A stretch of DNA of 9,576 nt, taken from Streptococcaceae bacterium. GTDB taxonomy: Bacteria > Bacillota > Bacilli > Lactobacillales > Streptococcaceae. Positions 1-5,594 of this stretch are shown piece by piece. The translations under genes were made by a program, and so were the position numbers. Each line of letters starts with the position of its first letter. Position 1 is the stretch's first letter. The notes beneath the pieces were generated by a model. It searched no databases. It was not told the DNA's origin and worked only from the letters and a program-made list of their open reading frames with translations. The DNA lies in the NCBI GenBank assembly GCA_031279745.1, contig JAITHN010000190.1, positions 1 through 9,576 of the forward strand. The letters are read 5' to 3'.

Positions 1-1
1 C

Positions 2-43
2 TTACCCGAATTCCCAGAGTTACACGAATTACATTTTACCTAA
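2..43 (+). CDS. Possible 3' tail of a plus-strand gene (partial)
   Basis: One plus-strand frame reads LPEFPELHELHFT and then a TAA at 41-43, six bases before the hairpin at 49-89, which is where a gene end would be expected. Only 13 residues are visible, so no family can be named. The other two plus frames stay open through the hairpin and into the antisense of the next gene, which makes them less likely to be the coding frame. This is inferred from position alone; the stretch could equally be non-coding. Confidence 0.25.
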   Translation, partial: LPEFPELHELHFT

Positions 44-48
44 AAGCA

Positions 49-89
49 AAACACGCCTGCAATTGGTCATCCCAATTGCTGACGTGTTT
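49..89. terminator. Hairpin terminator after the ECF S-component gene, possibly bidirectional
   Basis: The outer arms AAACACG (49-55) and CGTGTTT (83-89) enclose an 8-bp inner stem, GCAATTGG (59-66) with CCAATTGC (72-79), around a 5-base loop. On the minus strand the stem runs into a T-rich stretch (complement of the A-rich 41-51). On the plus strand it runs into TTTATTTATT. The right arm includes the stop codon of the minus-strand gene at 88-90. The hairpin fits a shared intrinsic terminator for that gene and for a plus-strand gene entering from the left. Confidence 0.7.
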
Positions 90-672
90 ATTTATTGTCC
101 TCATTTTTCTTTTTCAGTACCTCGAAAGTCGGAATCGTAATGATATTTTGCATTTTCTGCGCAATCACCATAGCAATCTGATAATCCACCATGCTATGAA
201 TGACCGTTCCTAAACCTATCAACAGTAGAAATTCAAGCAATTTCATCATTTCTAAGTGCTCCATCCCTATGCTGTAATACGCTGCAACGATGGCAACTTC
301 TGCCACAGCATGAACAAGTCCTAAGACGAAATTAAACATCAAACATGTATTGAAATTCCCTAAAGTCTCCGGCCGCTTCTTTAGGTAAAGTGCACCTAAA
401 ACTGAAAAGAGGGTATGCGTTAACGCTCGTAGCCAAATCGTTGGTACTGGAATAGCAAGTGCGAAACCGACTGTGGTTCCAAGCGAAACAAAGAGAGCCG
501 TAAACGGTGAAAAGAACATGGCAAACATGACTGGGACATGACTCGCAAGCGTAAAACTTGCAGGTCCTATAATTATTTTTATAGGCATAATGAATGGGAT
601 TAATATTCCAAGAGCCGTTAGTAATGCTGAAATTGTAAGCAACCTCGTTCTCGATTTGGTTTCCGTGTGCAT
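88..672 (-). CDS. ECF transporter S component (vitamin/micronutrient uptake), substrate unassigned
   Basis: This 194-residue protein is very hydrophobic, with about five to six membrane segments, a short charged N-terminus (METKSRTR-like) and a lysine-rich tail. That size and layout match the substrate-binding S components of energy-coupling factor transporters. The first helix carries Ala16-x3-Ala20 (SALLTALG), the AxxxA signature S components use to dock on the EcfT subunit. The segment PASFTLASHVPVMFAMF followed by a glycine-rich helix recalls the group often annotated as NiaX-like niacin transporters, but that substrate is a memory-based guess. The ATG at 672 has a good site, GGAGGT, a few bases upstream (676-681 on the plus strand). 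No EcfA or EcfT gene is in the window, so it presumably shares a module encoded elsewhere (group II arrangement). It is transcribed alone, divergently from the methyltransferase gene. Confidence 0.75.
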   Translation of the reverse strand: MHTETKSRTRLLTISALLTALGILIPFIMPIKIIIGPASFTLASHVPVMFAMFFSPFTALFVSLGTTVGFALAIPVPTIWLRALTHTLFSVLGALYLKKRPETLGNFNTCLMFNFVLGLVHAVAEVAIVAAYYSIGMEHLEMMKLLEFLLLIGLGTVIHSMVDYQIAMVIAQKMQNIITIPTFEVLKKKNEDNK

Positions 673-703
673 AATACCTCCGTTATTTTTTTATTTTTCA
701 TTC

Positions 704-732
704 ATCATATTAGACTTTTTCTATTTTTACAA
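704..732 (-). promoter_or_regulatory. Promoter of the ECF S-component gene
   Basis: Reading the minus strand, TTGTAA (727-732) and TATGAT (704-709) are separated by 17 bases. They match the sigma-A consensus at 4 of 6 and 5 of 6 positions. Transcription would start near 697, giving a leader of about 25 bases. That leader is too short for a riboswitch, so uptake is unlikely to be controlled by a vitamin-sensing RNA here. Confidence 0.6.
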
Positions 733-761
733 GTTTATTTCATAAAAACGTTCTCAAGTTC

Positions 762-790
762 TTACCAATTCATAGAAAAAATGCTAAAAT
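762..790 (+). promoter_or_regulatory. Promoter of the methyltransferase-ackA unit
   Basis: TTACCA (762-767), a 17-base spacer and TAAAAT (785-790) form a sigma-A-like promoter. A TG one base before the hexamer (TGCTAAAAT) makes it an extended -10. The predicted start near 797 would put the ribosome binding site GGGAGG (798-803) almost at the 5' end of the mRNA. It is the only promoter I can see for ackA. Confidence 0.55.
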
Positions 791-807
791 ACCTTTCGGG
801 AGGTTGT

Positions 808-1761
808 ATGAAAAATATAGAAACCGCTTTTAATACTATTGCTTCTAAAATCGATGCCTATAAGGAAAAAAATCAAAAGCTCTTTCTTGAGAGTTATACG
901 AATGTCCTTTGGGAAATCATCGAAGAAAAAGATGCAATTCAAGAAATTGAAAATATGAACCACACGCCACAAGAGTGGCGAAACATTCTTCAACTCGTTC
1001 TTCTAAAAGGATTAAGAGAAGAAGGCGTTCAACAAAACCATCAACTTACACCAGATGGAATTGGTTTTTTATTTGCATTTATTTTAGAAACCCTTCATCC
1101 GTCTTATCAAAATTTAAAGCTATTTGATAATGCCGTCGGAATGGGAAATCTCTTGTTTACCGTGCAACAGTCTCTTTCGCTAAATAGGGAGAATATTTCA
1201 AGTCTTGGTATCGATGTCGATGAATCTCTGATTGAAGTTGCGGAAGCGACCGCGCAGTTTTTAAATCTTCCATCAGAAACTTATGTCTTAGATGGTCTGT
1301 CACCTATCGAAAATTTCGAAGCAGATATTGCTTTGAGTGAGCCAGCCGTTGGTTTCTACCCTGATGATACACGTGCTGCCCTCTTCTCAAGCCATGACAA
1401 AGATGAACATACTTATGCACATCATCTGCTTATTGAAGCGGCTATGAAGCAAGTGAAGAGAAATTCGTTCGGACTCTTCTTACTTCCTTCAAATTTTCTT
1501 TCTAGCCCTCAATCTGGAAATATGAAAACATTTCTTAGCAGAGAAGTTTACTTACAAGGCGTCTTCCAACTTCCAACTTCCCTATTCAAGGACAAGGCGA
1601 GCGAAAAATCTCTCTTCCTCCTTCAAAAACATGGGGAAAACGCTCAACAACAACAAGTTCTTGCTTATCCAATCAAGAGCTTGAAAGATATAAATGAATT
1701 AGAAAAATTTACAAAAATTTTTAAAGAATGGGCACAATCATTTGCTCAAAAAGGAGAATAA
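808..1761 (+). CDS. Class I SAM-dependent methyltransferase, ComYH/YtxK type (N6-adenine MTase-like)
   Basis: This 317-residue protein belongs to the family encoded just before ackA in many streptococci and bacilli (ComYH in S. mutans, YtxK in B. subtilis). The N-terminal half is helical and contains QLTP (about 79-82), a segment typical of HsdM-like adenine methylases. The SAM-binding motif I is DNAVGMGNLL at 107-116, followed by an acidic GIDVDE strand end. The motif IV region reads SEPAVGFYPDD (about 177-187), not the catalytic N/D-P-P-Y/F, so DNA methylation cannot be assumed. I chose ATG 808 because GGGAGG sits four bases before it. The in-frame ATG at 667 would overlap the divergent gene and has no binding site. 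The stop is 1 nt before ackA, whose ribosome binding site lies inside this gene's last codons, implying translational coupling. Confidence 0.85.
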   Translation: MKNIETAFNTIASKIDAYKEKNQKLFLESYTNVLWEIIEEKDAIQEIENMNHTPQEWRNILQLVLLKGLREEGVQQNHQLTPDGIGFLFAFILETLHPSYQNLKLFDNAVGMGNLLFTVQQSLSLNRENISSLGIDVDESLIEVAEATAQFLNLPSETYVLDGLSPIENFEADIALSEPAVGFYPDDTRAALFSSHDKDEHTYAHHLLIEAAMKQVKRNSFGLFLLPSNFLSSPQSGNMKTFLSREVYLQGVFQLPTSLFKDKASEKSLFLLQKHGENAQQQQVLAYPIKSLKDINELEKFTKIFKEWAQSFAQKGE

Positions 1762-1762
1762 A

Positions 1763-2947
1763 ATGTCAAAAACAATTGCAATCAACGCTGGTAGCTCTAG
1801 CTTGAAATGGCAACTTTATCTAATGCCACAAGAGGAAGTCATTGCAAAAGGAATCGTGGAAAGAATTGGATTGAACGATTCAATCTTCACGGTAAAATAT
1901 GGAGAAGATCAAAAATTTGAAGTCATTCAAGATATTGAAAATCATGAAATTGCTGTTCAAATGTTACTTGATCAATTAATTAGCCTTTCCATCCTTGAAA
2001 ACTATGAAGAAATCACTGGTGTTGGGCATCGTGTGGTTGCTGGTGGAGAATTGTTTAAAGAAAGTACATTGATTACAGACGAAGTCTTGAAGCAAATCGA
2101 AGATCTTTCTGACTTAGCTCCTCTACACAATCCTGCCAATGCAAGCGGAATTCGTGCGTTTAAAAAGCTTCTTCCAGAAATTACTTCAGTTGCTGTATTC
2201 GATACTGCATTCCATACAACAATGCCTGCAGTTGCATACCGTTATCCAGTGCCAAACGAATTTTATGAAAAATATGCTGCACGTAAATACGGAGCGCATG
2301 GGACCAGTCATTACTATGTTTCTCAAGAAGCAGCAAAACTCCTTGGTAAAGACGTGAAAGAAACAAAAATCATCACTGCTCATATTGGAAATGGTGGTTC
2401 TATCACAGCTGTTCACGGCGGAGAAAGCGTGGATACTTCTATGGGGTTCACTCCTCTTGCAGGTGTGATGATGGGAACGAGAAGCGGAGACATCGACCCA
2501 TCACTCATCCCTTACTTAGTTGGCAAAACAGGATTGGATGTTGCTCAATTAAATGATGCTTTTAACAAACAATCCGGTCTTGCAGGGATCAGCGAAATTT
2601 CATCTGATATGCGTGAAATTATTGAAGCGAAGGAAAATGGAAATAAAAAAGCAGAGCTTGCATTTGATATGTATGTAAACCGCGTGGTGAAATACATTGG
2701 TCAATATTTTGCAGTATTAAACGGAGCTGATGCCATCGTCTTTACTGCAGGTGTTGGTGAGAATTCTGCACCTTTCCGTGCTGCAGTACTCGATCAACTT
2801 TCATGGTTTGGAATTGACTATGTGAAAGAAAACAACGTCTTTGGATTTATGGGTGAATTAAGCACATCAGAATCTAAGGTTAAAGTTTTTGTCATCCCTA
2901 CGGATGAAGAGCTTGTCATTGCTCGCGATGTTGAAAAATTAAAATAA
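1763..2947 (+). CDS. ackA: Acetate kinase
   Basis: AckA converts acetyl phosphate and ADP to acetate and ATP in the cytoplasm, the ATP-yielding end of overflow and fermentative metabolism with phosphotransacetylase. The 394-residue length is normal. Visible signatures are NAGSSSLKW (8-16), GHRVVAGGE, DTAFHTTMP, YGAHGTSH, HIGNGGS, GTRSGDIDP, FTAGVGENS and PTDEE. These supply the expected catalytic and binding residues of the ASKHA-fold family: Asn8, Arg90, His122, Asp147, His179, Arg240 and a Glu at 382/383. ATG 1763 follows AAAGGAG at 1750-1756. It is the second gene of a unit with the methyltransferase, an order conserved in streptococci and bacilli. No pta gene is nearby. Transcription ends at the hairpin 2982-3015. 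I see no defects. Confidence 0.97.
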   Translation: MSKTIAINAGSSSLKWQLYLMPQEEVIAKGIVERIGLNDSIFTVKYGEDQKFEVIQDIENHEIAVQMLLDQLISLSILENYEEITGVGHRVVAGGELFKESTLITDEVLKQIEDLSDLAPLHNPANASGIRAFKKLLPEITSVAVFDTAFHTTMPAVAYRYPVPNEFYEKYAARKYGAHGTSHYYVSQEAAKLLGKDVKETKIITAHIGNGGSITAVHGGESVDTSMGFTPLAGVMMGTRSGDIDPSLIPYLVGKTGLDVAQLNDAFNKQSGLAGISEISSDMREIIEAKENGNKKAELAFDMYVNRVVKYIGQYFAVLNGADAIVFTAGVGENSAPFRAAVLDQLSWFGIDYVKENNVFGFMGELSTSESKVKVFVIPTDEELVIARDVEKLK

Positions 2948-2981
2948 GCCGATTCACACTTATCAGAGATGTAATGAATGC

Positions 2982-3015
2982 AAAAAAAGATTGTTCCTAC
3001 GAACAATCTTTTTTT
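2982..3015. terminator. Bidirectional intrinsic terminator between ackA and spx
   Basis: A perfect 15-bp inverted repeat comprises seven A's plus GATTGTTC (2982-2996) and its complement (3001-3015) around the loop CTAC. The A and T tracts at its two ends give a U-run in either direction, so it can terminate both plus-strand ackA and minus-strand spx. Confidence 0.92.
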
Positions 3016-3035
3016 GTCTTAAAATTGAGCTTGTC

Positions 3036-3434
3036 TTAGTAGCCTGCACGAAATCTTGCATCTTTCTGTTCGAGCTTCTTGAGCTCTCTCGGTAAGAACG
3101 TGCGGATTTCTTCTTCATTAAAACCGATTTGCAAGCGGCGACCATCGGTCATCATTGGCCTCCTAAGTAAGCTTGGATTTTCTTGTACAAGTTGCAAGAC
3201 TTTGCTCATTGGGAGCTCATCAAAATCCAAATCAAGCTTTTGAAAAACCTTACTGCGAGGACTGATGATGTCCTCTGTTCCATTATCCGTAATCTGTAGC
3301 AATAATTTTAATTCGTCGACTTGTAAGGGGTCTTGAAAAATATTTCTAGCATTAAATGCAATGTCTTGATCTTCGAACCAAGCTTTTGCTTTTCTACAAC
3401 TTGTACAACTCGGTGAATAATAAAGTGTAATCAA
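3036..3434 (-). CDS. spx: Spx family redox-responsive transcriptional regulator (ArsC fold), TTG start
   Basis: Spx is a thioredoxin/ArsC-fold protein. It does not bind DNA alone but binds the C-terminal domain of the RNA polymerase alpha subunit, reprogramming transcription under disulfide and other stress. With the TTG start at 3434 the protein is 132 residues, like B. subtilis Spx (131), and the key positions fall in register: the CTSC redox switch at Cys10/Cys13, Gly52 (alpha-CTD contact), Arg60 and Arg92 within LLRRPMM, then a GFNEEEIRTFLPR segment. The alternative ATGs at 3464 and 3455 add a ten- or seven-residue tail unlike the family and lie over or upstream of the ribosome binding site. 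Lactobacillales often carry two Spx paralogues; I cannot tell which this is. Family members are usually cleared by ClpXP. It ends at the hairpin shared with ackA. Confidence 0.93.
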   Translation of the reverse strand: MITLYYSPSCTSCRKAKAWFEDQDIAFNARNIFQDPLQVDELKLLLQITDNGTEDIISPRSKVFQKLDLDFDELPMSKVLQLVQENPSLLRRPMMTDGRRLQIGFNEEEIRTFLPRELKKLEQKDARFRAGY

Positions 3435-3441
3435 ATCCTCG

Positions 3442-3449
3442 CCTCCTTT
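3442..3449 (-). promoter_or_regulatory. Ribosome binding site that decides the TTG start of spx
   Basis: The minus strand reads AAAGGAGG, seven bases before the TTG at 3434-3432. A start at either upstream ATG would translate through this site instead of using it. This and the family length are the reasons for preferring TTG. Confidence 0.8.
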
Positions 3450-3459
3450 ACCCATATTT

Positions 3460-3465
3460 ATCATA
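3460..3465 (-). promoter_or_regulatory. Probable -10 element of spx
   Basis: TATGAT on the minus strand matches the sigma-A -10 at 5 of 6 positions. The hexamer 17 bases upstream (TTTAGT, 3483-3488) is a poor -35. A start near 3453 would leave the ATG at 3464 untranscribed and give a leader of about 20 bases carrying only the ribosome binding site. The AT-rich surroundings make chance matches easy. Confidence 0.4.
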
Positions 3466-3476
3466 CAACTTTTAAG

Positions 3477-3505
3477 AAAAAAACTAAACCTATTTTCTAA
3501 GTTTA
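3477..3505 (-). terminator. Intrinsic terminator after the 131-residue orphan gene
   Basis: On the minus strand TAAACTTA (3505-3498) pairs over 8 bp, with one G-U pair, with TAGGTTTA (3492-3485) around the loop GAAAA. The stem is followed by G and seven T's (3483-3477). It is weak and AU-rich but correctly placed, and it separates the orphan gene from spx. Its T-run overlaps the spx promoter region. Confidence 0.6.
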
Positions 3506-3510
3506 ATTTT

Positions 3511-3906
3511 TTATTTGCTTATTAGAGAGAGTTTAATCAAATTCGCTTCTTCTTTTAGATTCTTAATCATGTCGTTATTCATCTCATGAATCACAATGCG
3601 ACTGCGGTTTCCGCAAGGAGAGGCTTCCTTTTCAACATTGCGAACCGTTTGAAAGAATTTGTTCGCCATATAGTACCAGACCCCTTGTTTTATAAAATCC
3701 TCTTCAGAATCCCGCTTATATGATCTATTTTCCTCAGCTACTATTTTTTCGAGAATCTTAATGGAACGTATTTCTTCAAGCTTTGCCAAACGAAAAACCT
3801 CCTCTGGGAGAAGACCATTCATCCGCATGACCATCATATTCTCGCTTAGAATTTTTTCTAATATATAACAGCTTTCTCGATAGATTTTTATTCTTCCAGA
3901 ACTCAT
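3511..3906 (-). CDS. Unrecognised 131-residue, mostly helical, charged protein
   Basis: I do not recognise a family. ATG 3906 is preferred because GAGGTGA (3911-3917) lies just upstream; a GTG at 3930 would place that site inside the coding region. The protein looks soluble: there is no signal peptide or membrane segment. Residues 35-60 are rich in Leu, Ile, Glu and Lys with an approximate heptad pattern (EEVFRLAKLEEIRSIKILEK), suggesting a helical or coiled-coil segment. There are two cysteines (Cys13 and Cys98) and a more basic, beta-like stretch, NRSRIVIHE, at 100-108. It has a good ribosome binding site, a plausible promoter at 3938-3966 and its own terminator, so it is probably a real lineage-restricted gene. 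It lies 68 bases downstream of cutC with no terminator between, so read-through from cutC is likely. Confidence 0.7.
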   Translation of the reverse strand: MSSGRIKIYRESCYILEKILSENMMVMRMNGLLPEEVFRLAKLEEIRSIKILEKIVAEENRSYKRDSEEDFIKQGVWYYMANKFFQTVRNVEKEASPCGNRSRIVIHEMNNDMIKNLKEEANLIKLSLISK

Positions 3907-3937
3907 AAACTCACCTCTTTCATGTGACACTGAAAAG

Positions 3938-3966
3938 AGTTTATCATTTCATTTTAAGGAATGCAA
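3938..3966 (-). promoter_or_regulatory. Possible promoter of the orphan gene
   Basis: The minus strand shows TTGCAT (3961-3966), a 17-base spacer ending in TGA, then TAAACT (3938-3943). The -10 matches 4 of 6 and has the extended TG, while the -35 matches 3 of 6. The start would fall near 3931, about 25 bases before the ATG. It lies in the short gap after cutC. Confidence 0.4.
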
Positions 3967-3974
3967 TTGTAAGC

Positions 3975-4622
3975 CTACATATTCTTAATCATTTTTACGA
4001 TTTTCGTTCCATGCACTTCTCTTGCACCAGTTGAAGCAAGCACTTCTTCAAAGTTCTCATGTGTCACTCCTCCGCCAATTAAAACTTCCAATTTTCCTTC
4101 AGCGTATTCTACAAGTTCTTTCAAATGTTGATAATGCACATGAATCGGTTCTTTTAAGTTTCCCCCATGCGTTAAGATTCTTGTCACACCATACTCCACT
4201 AAAAGATCTATTGCTTCAAACTGTCGATCCACTGGGATTTCATCAAATGCCATATGGAAAGTAACATCCACACCTTGGGTACCCATCATTAAGGTTTGAA
4301 GTGCCTCTACATCAATCCAATTCTCTTTCGTTAATGCGCCGATAACCACGCCATCAACCTCTCTTTTTACTGCTTCCAGCAAGTCCGTTTCCATAATTTT
4401 CAACTCGATGTCATTGTAGACAAAGTCCCCACCGCGTGGTCGAATCATTGCAAATAGGCGTGAGTTTTTTTCATGTGCGAGCCGTGTACTTTCTTCAATC
4501 ACTGCAATGGATGGGGTTGTGCCTCCCACAGCCAAATTATCACAAAGTTCTATTCGACTTGCACCTGCATCAATCGCTTTAGAGATATCCGTAAAATTTT
4601 CTGCGCAAAATTCTTTTATCAT
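3975..4622 (-). CDS. cutC: CutC family protein (TIM-barrel, historically copper homeostasis)
   Basis: The 215-residue protein matches the CutC family along its length: a GASRIELCDNLAVGGTTPS block at 20-38, then MIRPRGGDFVYND, DGVVIGAL, VTFHMAFDEIP, RILTHGG and LIGGGV, which are the strand ends and loops of a TIM barrel. Cys27 in RIELC is a family-conserved cysteine. CutC was named from E. coli mutants with altered copper tolerance and has been linked to copper in Enterococcus faecalis, but its biochemical activity is not established and the copper role is disputed. The length is within the shorter end of the family. ATG 4622 follows GAGGTG three bases upstream. It is the first gene of a short minus-strand unit, divergent from rlmA. 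No copper ATPase, chaperone or CopY-type regulator is nearby. Confidence 0.92.
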   Translation of the reverse strand: MIKEFCAENFTDISKAIDAGASRIELCDNLAVGGTTPSIAVIEESTRLAHEKNSRLFAMIRPRGGDFVYNDIELKIMETDLLEAVKREVDGVVIGALTKENWIDVEALQTLMMGTQGVDVTFHMAFDEIPVDRQFEAIDLLVEYGVTRILTHGGNLKEPIHVHYQHLKELVEYAEGKLEVLIGGGVTHENFEEVLASTGAREVHGTKIVKMIKNM

Positions 4623-4648
4623 TTTTCACCTCAACTTTTGTTTTCTTT

Positions 4649-4657
4649 ATTCTATCA
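4649..4657 (-). promoter_or_regulatory. Extended -10 promoter of cutC
   Basis: The minus strand reads TGATAGAAT: a TAGAAT hexamer (5 of 6) with the TG of an extended -10. I see no good -35 at 16-18 bases. A start near 4642 gives a leader of about 20 bases. The same sequence context recurs before the binding-protein/glmU unit at 7909-7927. Confidence 0.6.
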
Positions 4658-4661
4658 TGCT

Positions 4662-4670
4662 TGGTAAAAT
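4662..4670 (+). promoter_or_regulatory. Extended -10 promoter of rlmA
   Basis: TGGTAAAAT combines an extended TG with TAAAAT (5 of 6). No good -35 is present at 17 bases. Predicted transcription starts near 4677, right at the ribosome binding site AAGGAG (4678-4683). The rlmA promoter footprint covers the cutC -10 on the other strand. Confidence 0.55.
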
Positions 4671-4688
4671 AATGAAAAAGGAGCTCAC

Positions 4689-5570
4689 ATGCAAAAAAAA
4701 ATCGTACTCTCTAAAGAATTTCTAGAAAAACATCACAATCTTTTTCGTTGCCCCATCTGCAAACAGAAGATGAGCATGCAAAATTTTTCCTTTCAATGTG
4801 AGAATAGGCATCAATTTGACCTTTCCAAAAAAGGAACACTTTATTTTCTTTCAAAATCTATAGAAACCCCCTATAAAAAAGAGATGTTTCTTCATAGAAG
4901 AGCGTTGATTCAATCTGGAATGTACCAACCTCTTATTGAAGAAATTCGCTCGGAAATTCGCTCTGACGCCACTCTCTTAGATGTTGGCTCTGGGGAAGGA
5001 AGTTTTACACAACTCATCACAAAAGAAGCCCCTCATTCTACTGCAATCGGCTTTGATATTTCCAAAGATGGGGTGTTCGCTGCAACCAACCTTCCTTTTG
5101 AAAATGATACTTTCTTCTGTGTGGCTGATTTGACTCATCTACCCTTTTCGGATGCCGCATTCGACATCATATTAAATATATTCTCTCCTAGCGCCTATCA
5201 CGAATTTTCTCGTGTCTTAAAGCCAAATGGAAAGCTGATAAAAGTCATCCCGGAAAGTGAGTACTTAATAGAACTGCGCAATGCTTTTTATCCAGATGAC
5301 CATGACAAGCAGTCTTATTCCAATGAGTCCGTATTAAAACGACTTAAGCAAGAGGCCGTGATTTTAAAAGAGAAACGGATTACTTACACCTATCCTGTTC
5401 CTTTAGAGAATCGCATTTCCTTGCTTGAAATGTCCCCTTTAGAGTGGGGCGCAGATGCGGAGATCAAAAAATCATTACAAAGTAATCCGCTCGATGCTAT
5501 TACGGTAGACGTCCGTCTTCTTATTTGCGAGGTGAATTCGAAAAACGGAGCATCTGAATCCCATTCCTAG
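4689..5570 (+). CDS. rlmA: 23S rRNA (guanine-N1) methyltransferase, RlmA family
   Basis: RlmA enzymes methylate N1 of a guanine in hairpin 35 of 23S rRNA, in the peptide exit tunnel: G745 for the Gram-negative type and G748 for the Gram-positive RlmA(II)/TlrB type. The bacterial group here points to the latter. The N-terminal zinc finger has Cys21, Cys24, Cys37 and His41. A linker with GTLYFL and YKKEMFLHRRALIQSGMY follows, then the SAM-binding motif LLDVGSGEG at 96-104. The NIFSP...EFSRVLKPNG block at 163-181 is typical of this family. The 293-residue length is normal. The ATG follows AAGGAG with a 5-base spacer. The gene is transcribed alone, back-to-back with cutC and converging on glmU. 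Its last ten or so codons form the left arm of the shared terminator. RlmA(II) status can alter macrolide and ketolide response; no other resistance gene is nearby. Confidence 0.92.
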   Translation: MQKKIVLSKEFLEKHHNLFRCPICKQKMSMQNFSFQCENRHQFDLSKKGTLYFLSKSIETPYKKEMFLHRRALIQSGMYQPLIEEIRSEIRSDATLLDVGSGEGSFTQLITKEAPHSTAIGFDISKDGVFAATNLPFENDTFFCVADLTHLPFSDAAFDIILNIFSPSAYHEFSRVLKPNGKLIKVIPESEYLIELRNAFYPDDHDKQSYSNESVLKRLKQEAVILKEKRITYTYPVPLENRISLLEMSPLEWGADAEIKKSLQSNPLDAITVDVRLLICEVNSKNGASESHS

Positions 5571-5592
5571 AATGGGAACGAATGCTCCGTTT
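5543..5592. terminator. Bidirectional terminator between rlmA and glmU, overlapping the rlmA stop
   Basis: The outer arms AAACGGAGCAT (5543-5553) and ATGCTCCGTTT (5582-5592) pair over 11 bp. An inner stem TCCCATT (5559-5565) and AATGGGA (5571-5577) pairs around CCTAG, which contains the rlmA stop at 5568-5570. The minus strand continues into a T-run (complement of AAAAA, 5541-5545), so it terminates glmU well. The plus strand is less U-rich, so termination of rlmA is probably weaker. Confidence 0.85.
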
Positions 5593-5594
5593 GC

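Noticed and set aside
667..807. 47-residue N-terminal extension of the methyltransferase from the ATG at 667
   Set aside because: It overlaps the divergent gene's start and contains both likely promoters. It has no ribosome binding site, reads as low-complexity hydrophobic sequence, and the family starts at the 808 ATG with GGGAGG before it.
673..807. Riboswitch or T-box upstream of the ECF gene
   Set aside because: The likely promoter leaves only about 25 transcribed bases before the ATG, and I see no conserved aptamer or terminator fold.
690..807. Competence CinA-box before the ComYH-like gene
   Set aside because: No TACGAATA-like octamer is visible; an ordinary extended -10 promoter is present instead.
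784..993. Minus-strand reading frame opposite the methyltransferase start
   Set aside because: It is the antisense of a supported gene, has no ribosome binding site and its sequence looks random.
2139..2416. Several short frames on both strands inside ackA
   Set aside because: They are shadows of the ackA coding frame, with no initiation signals and no recognisable protein.
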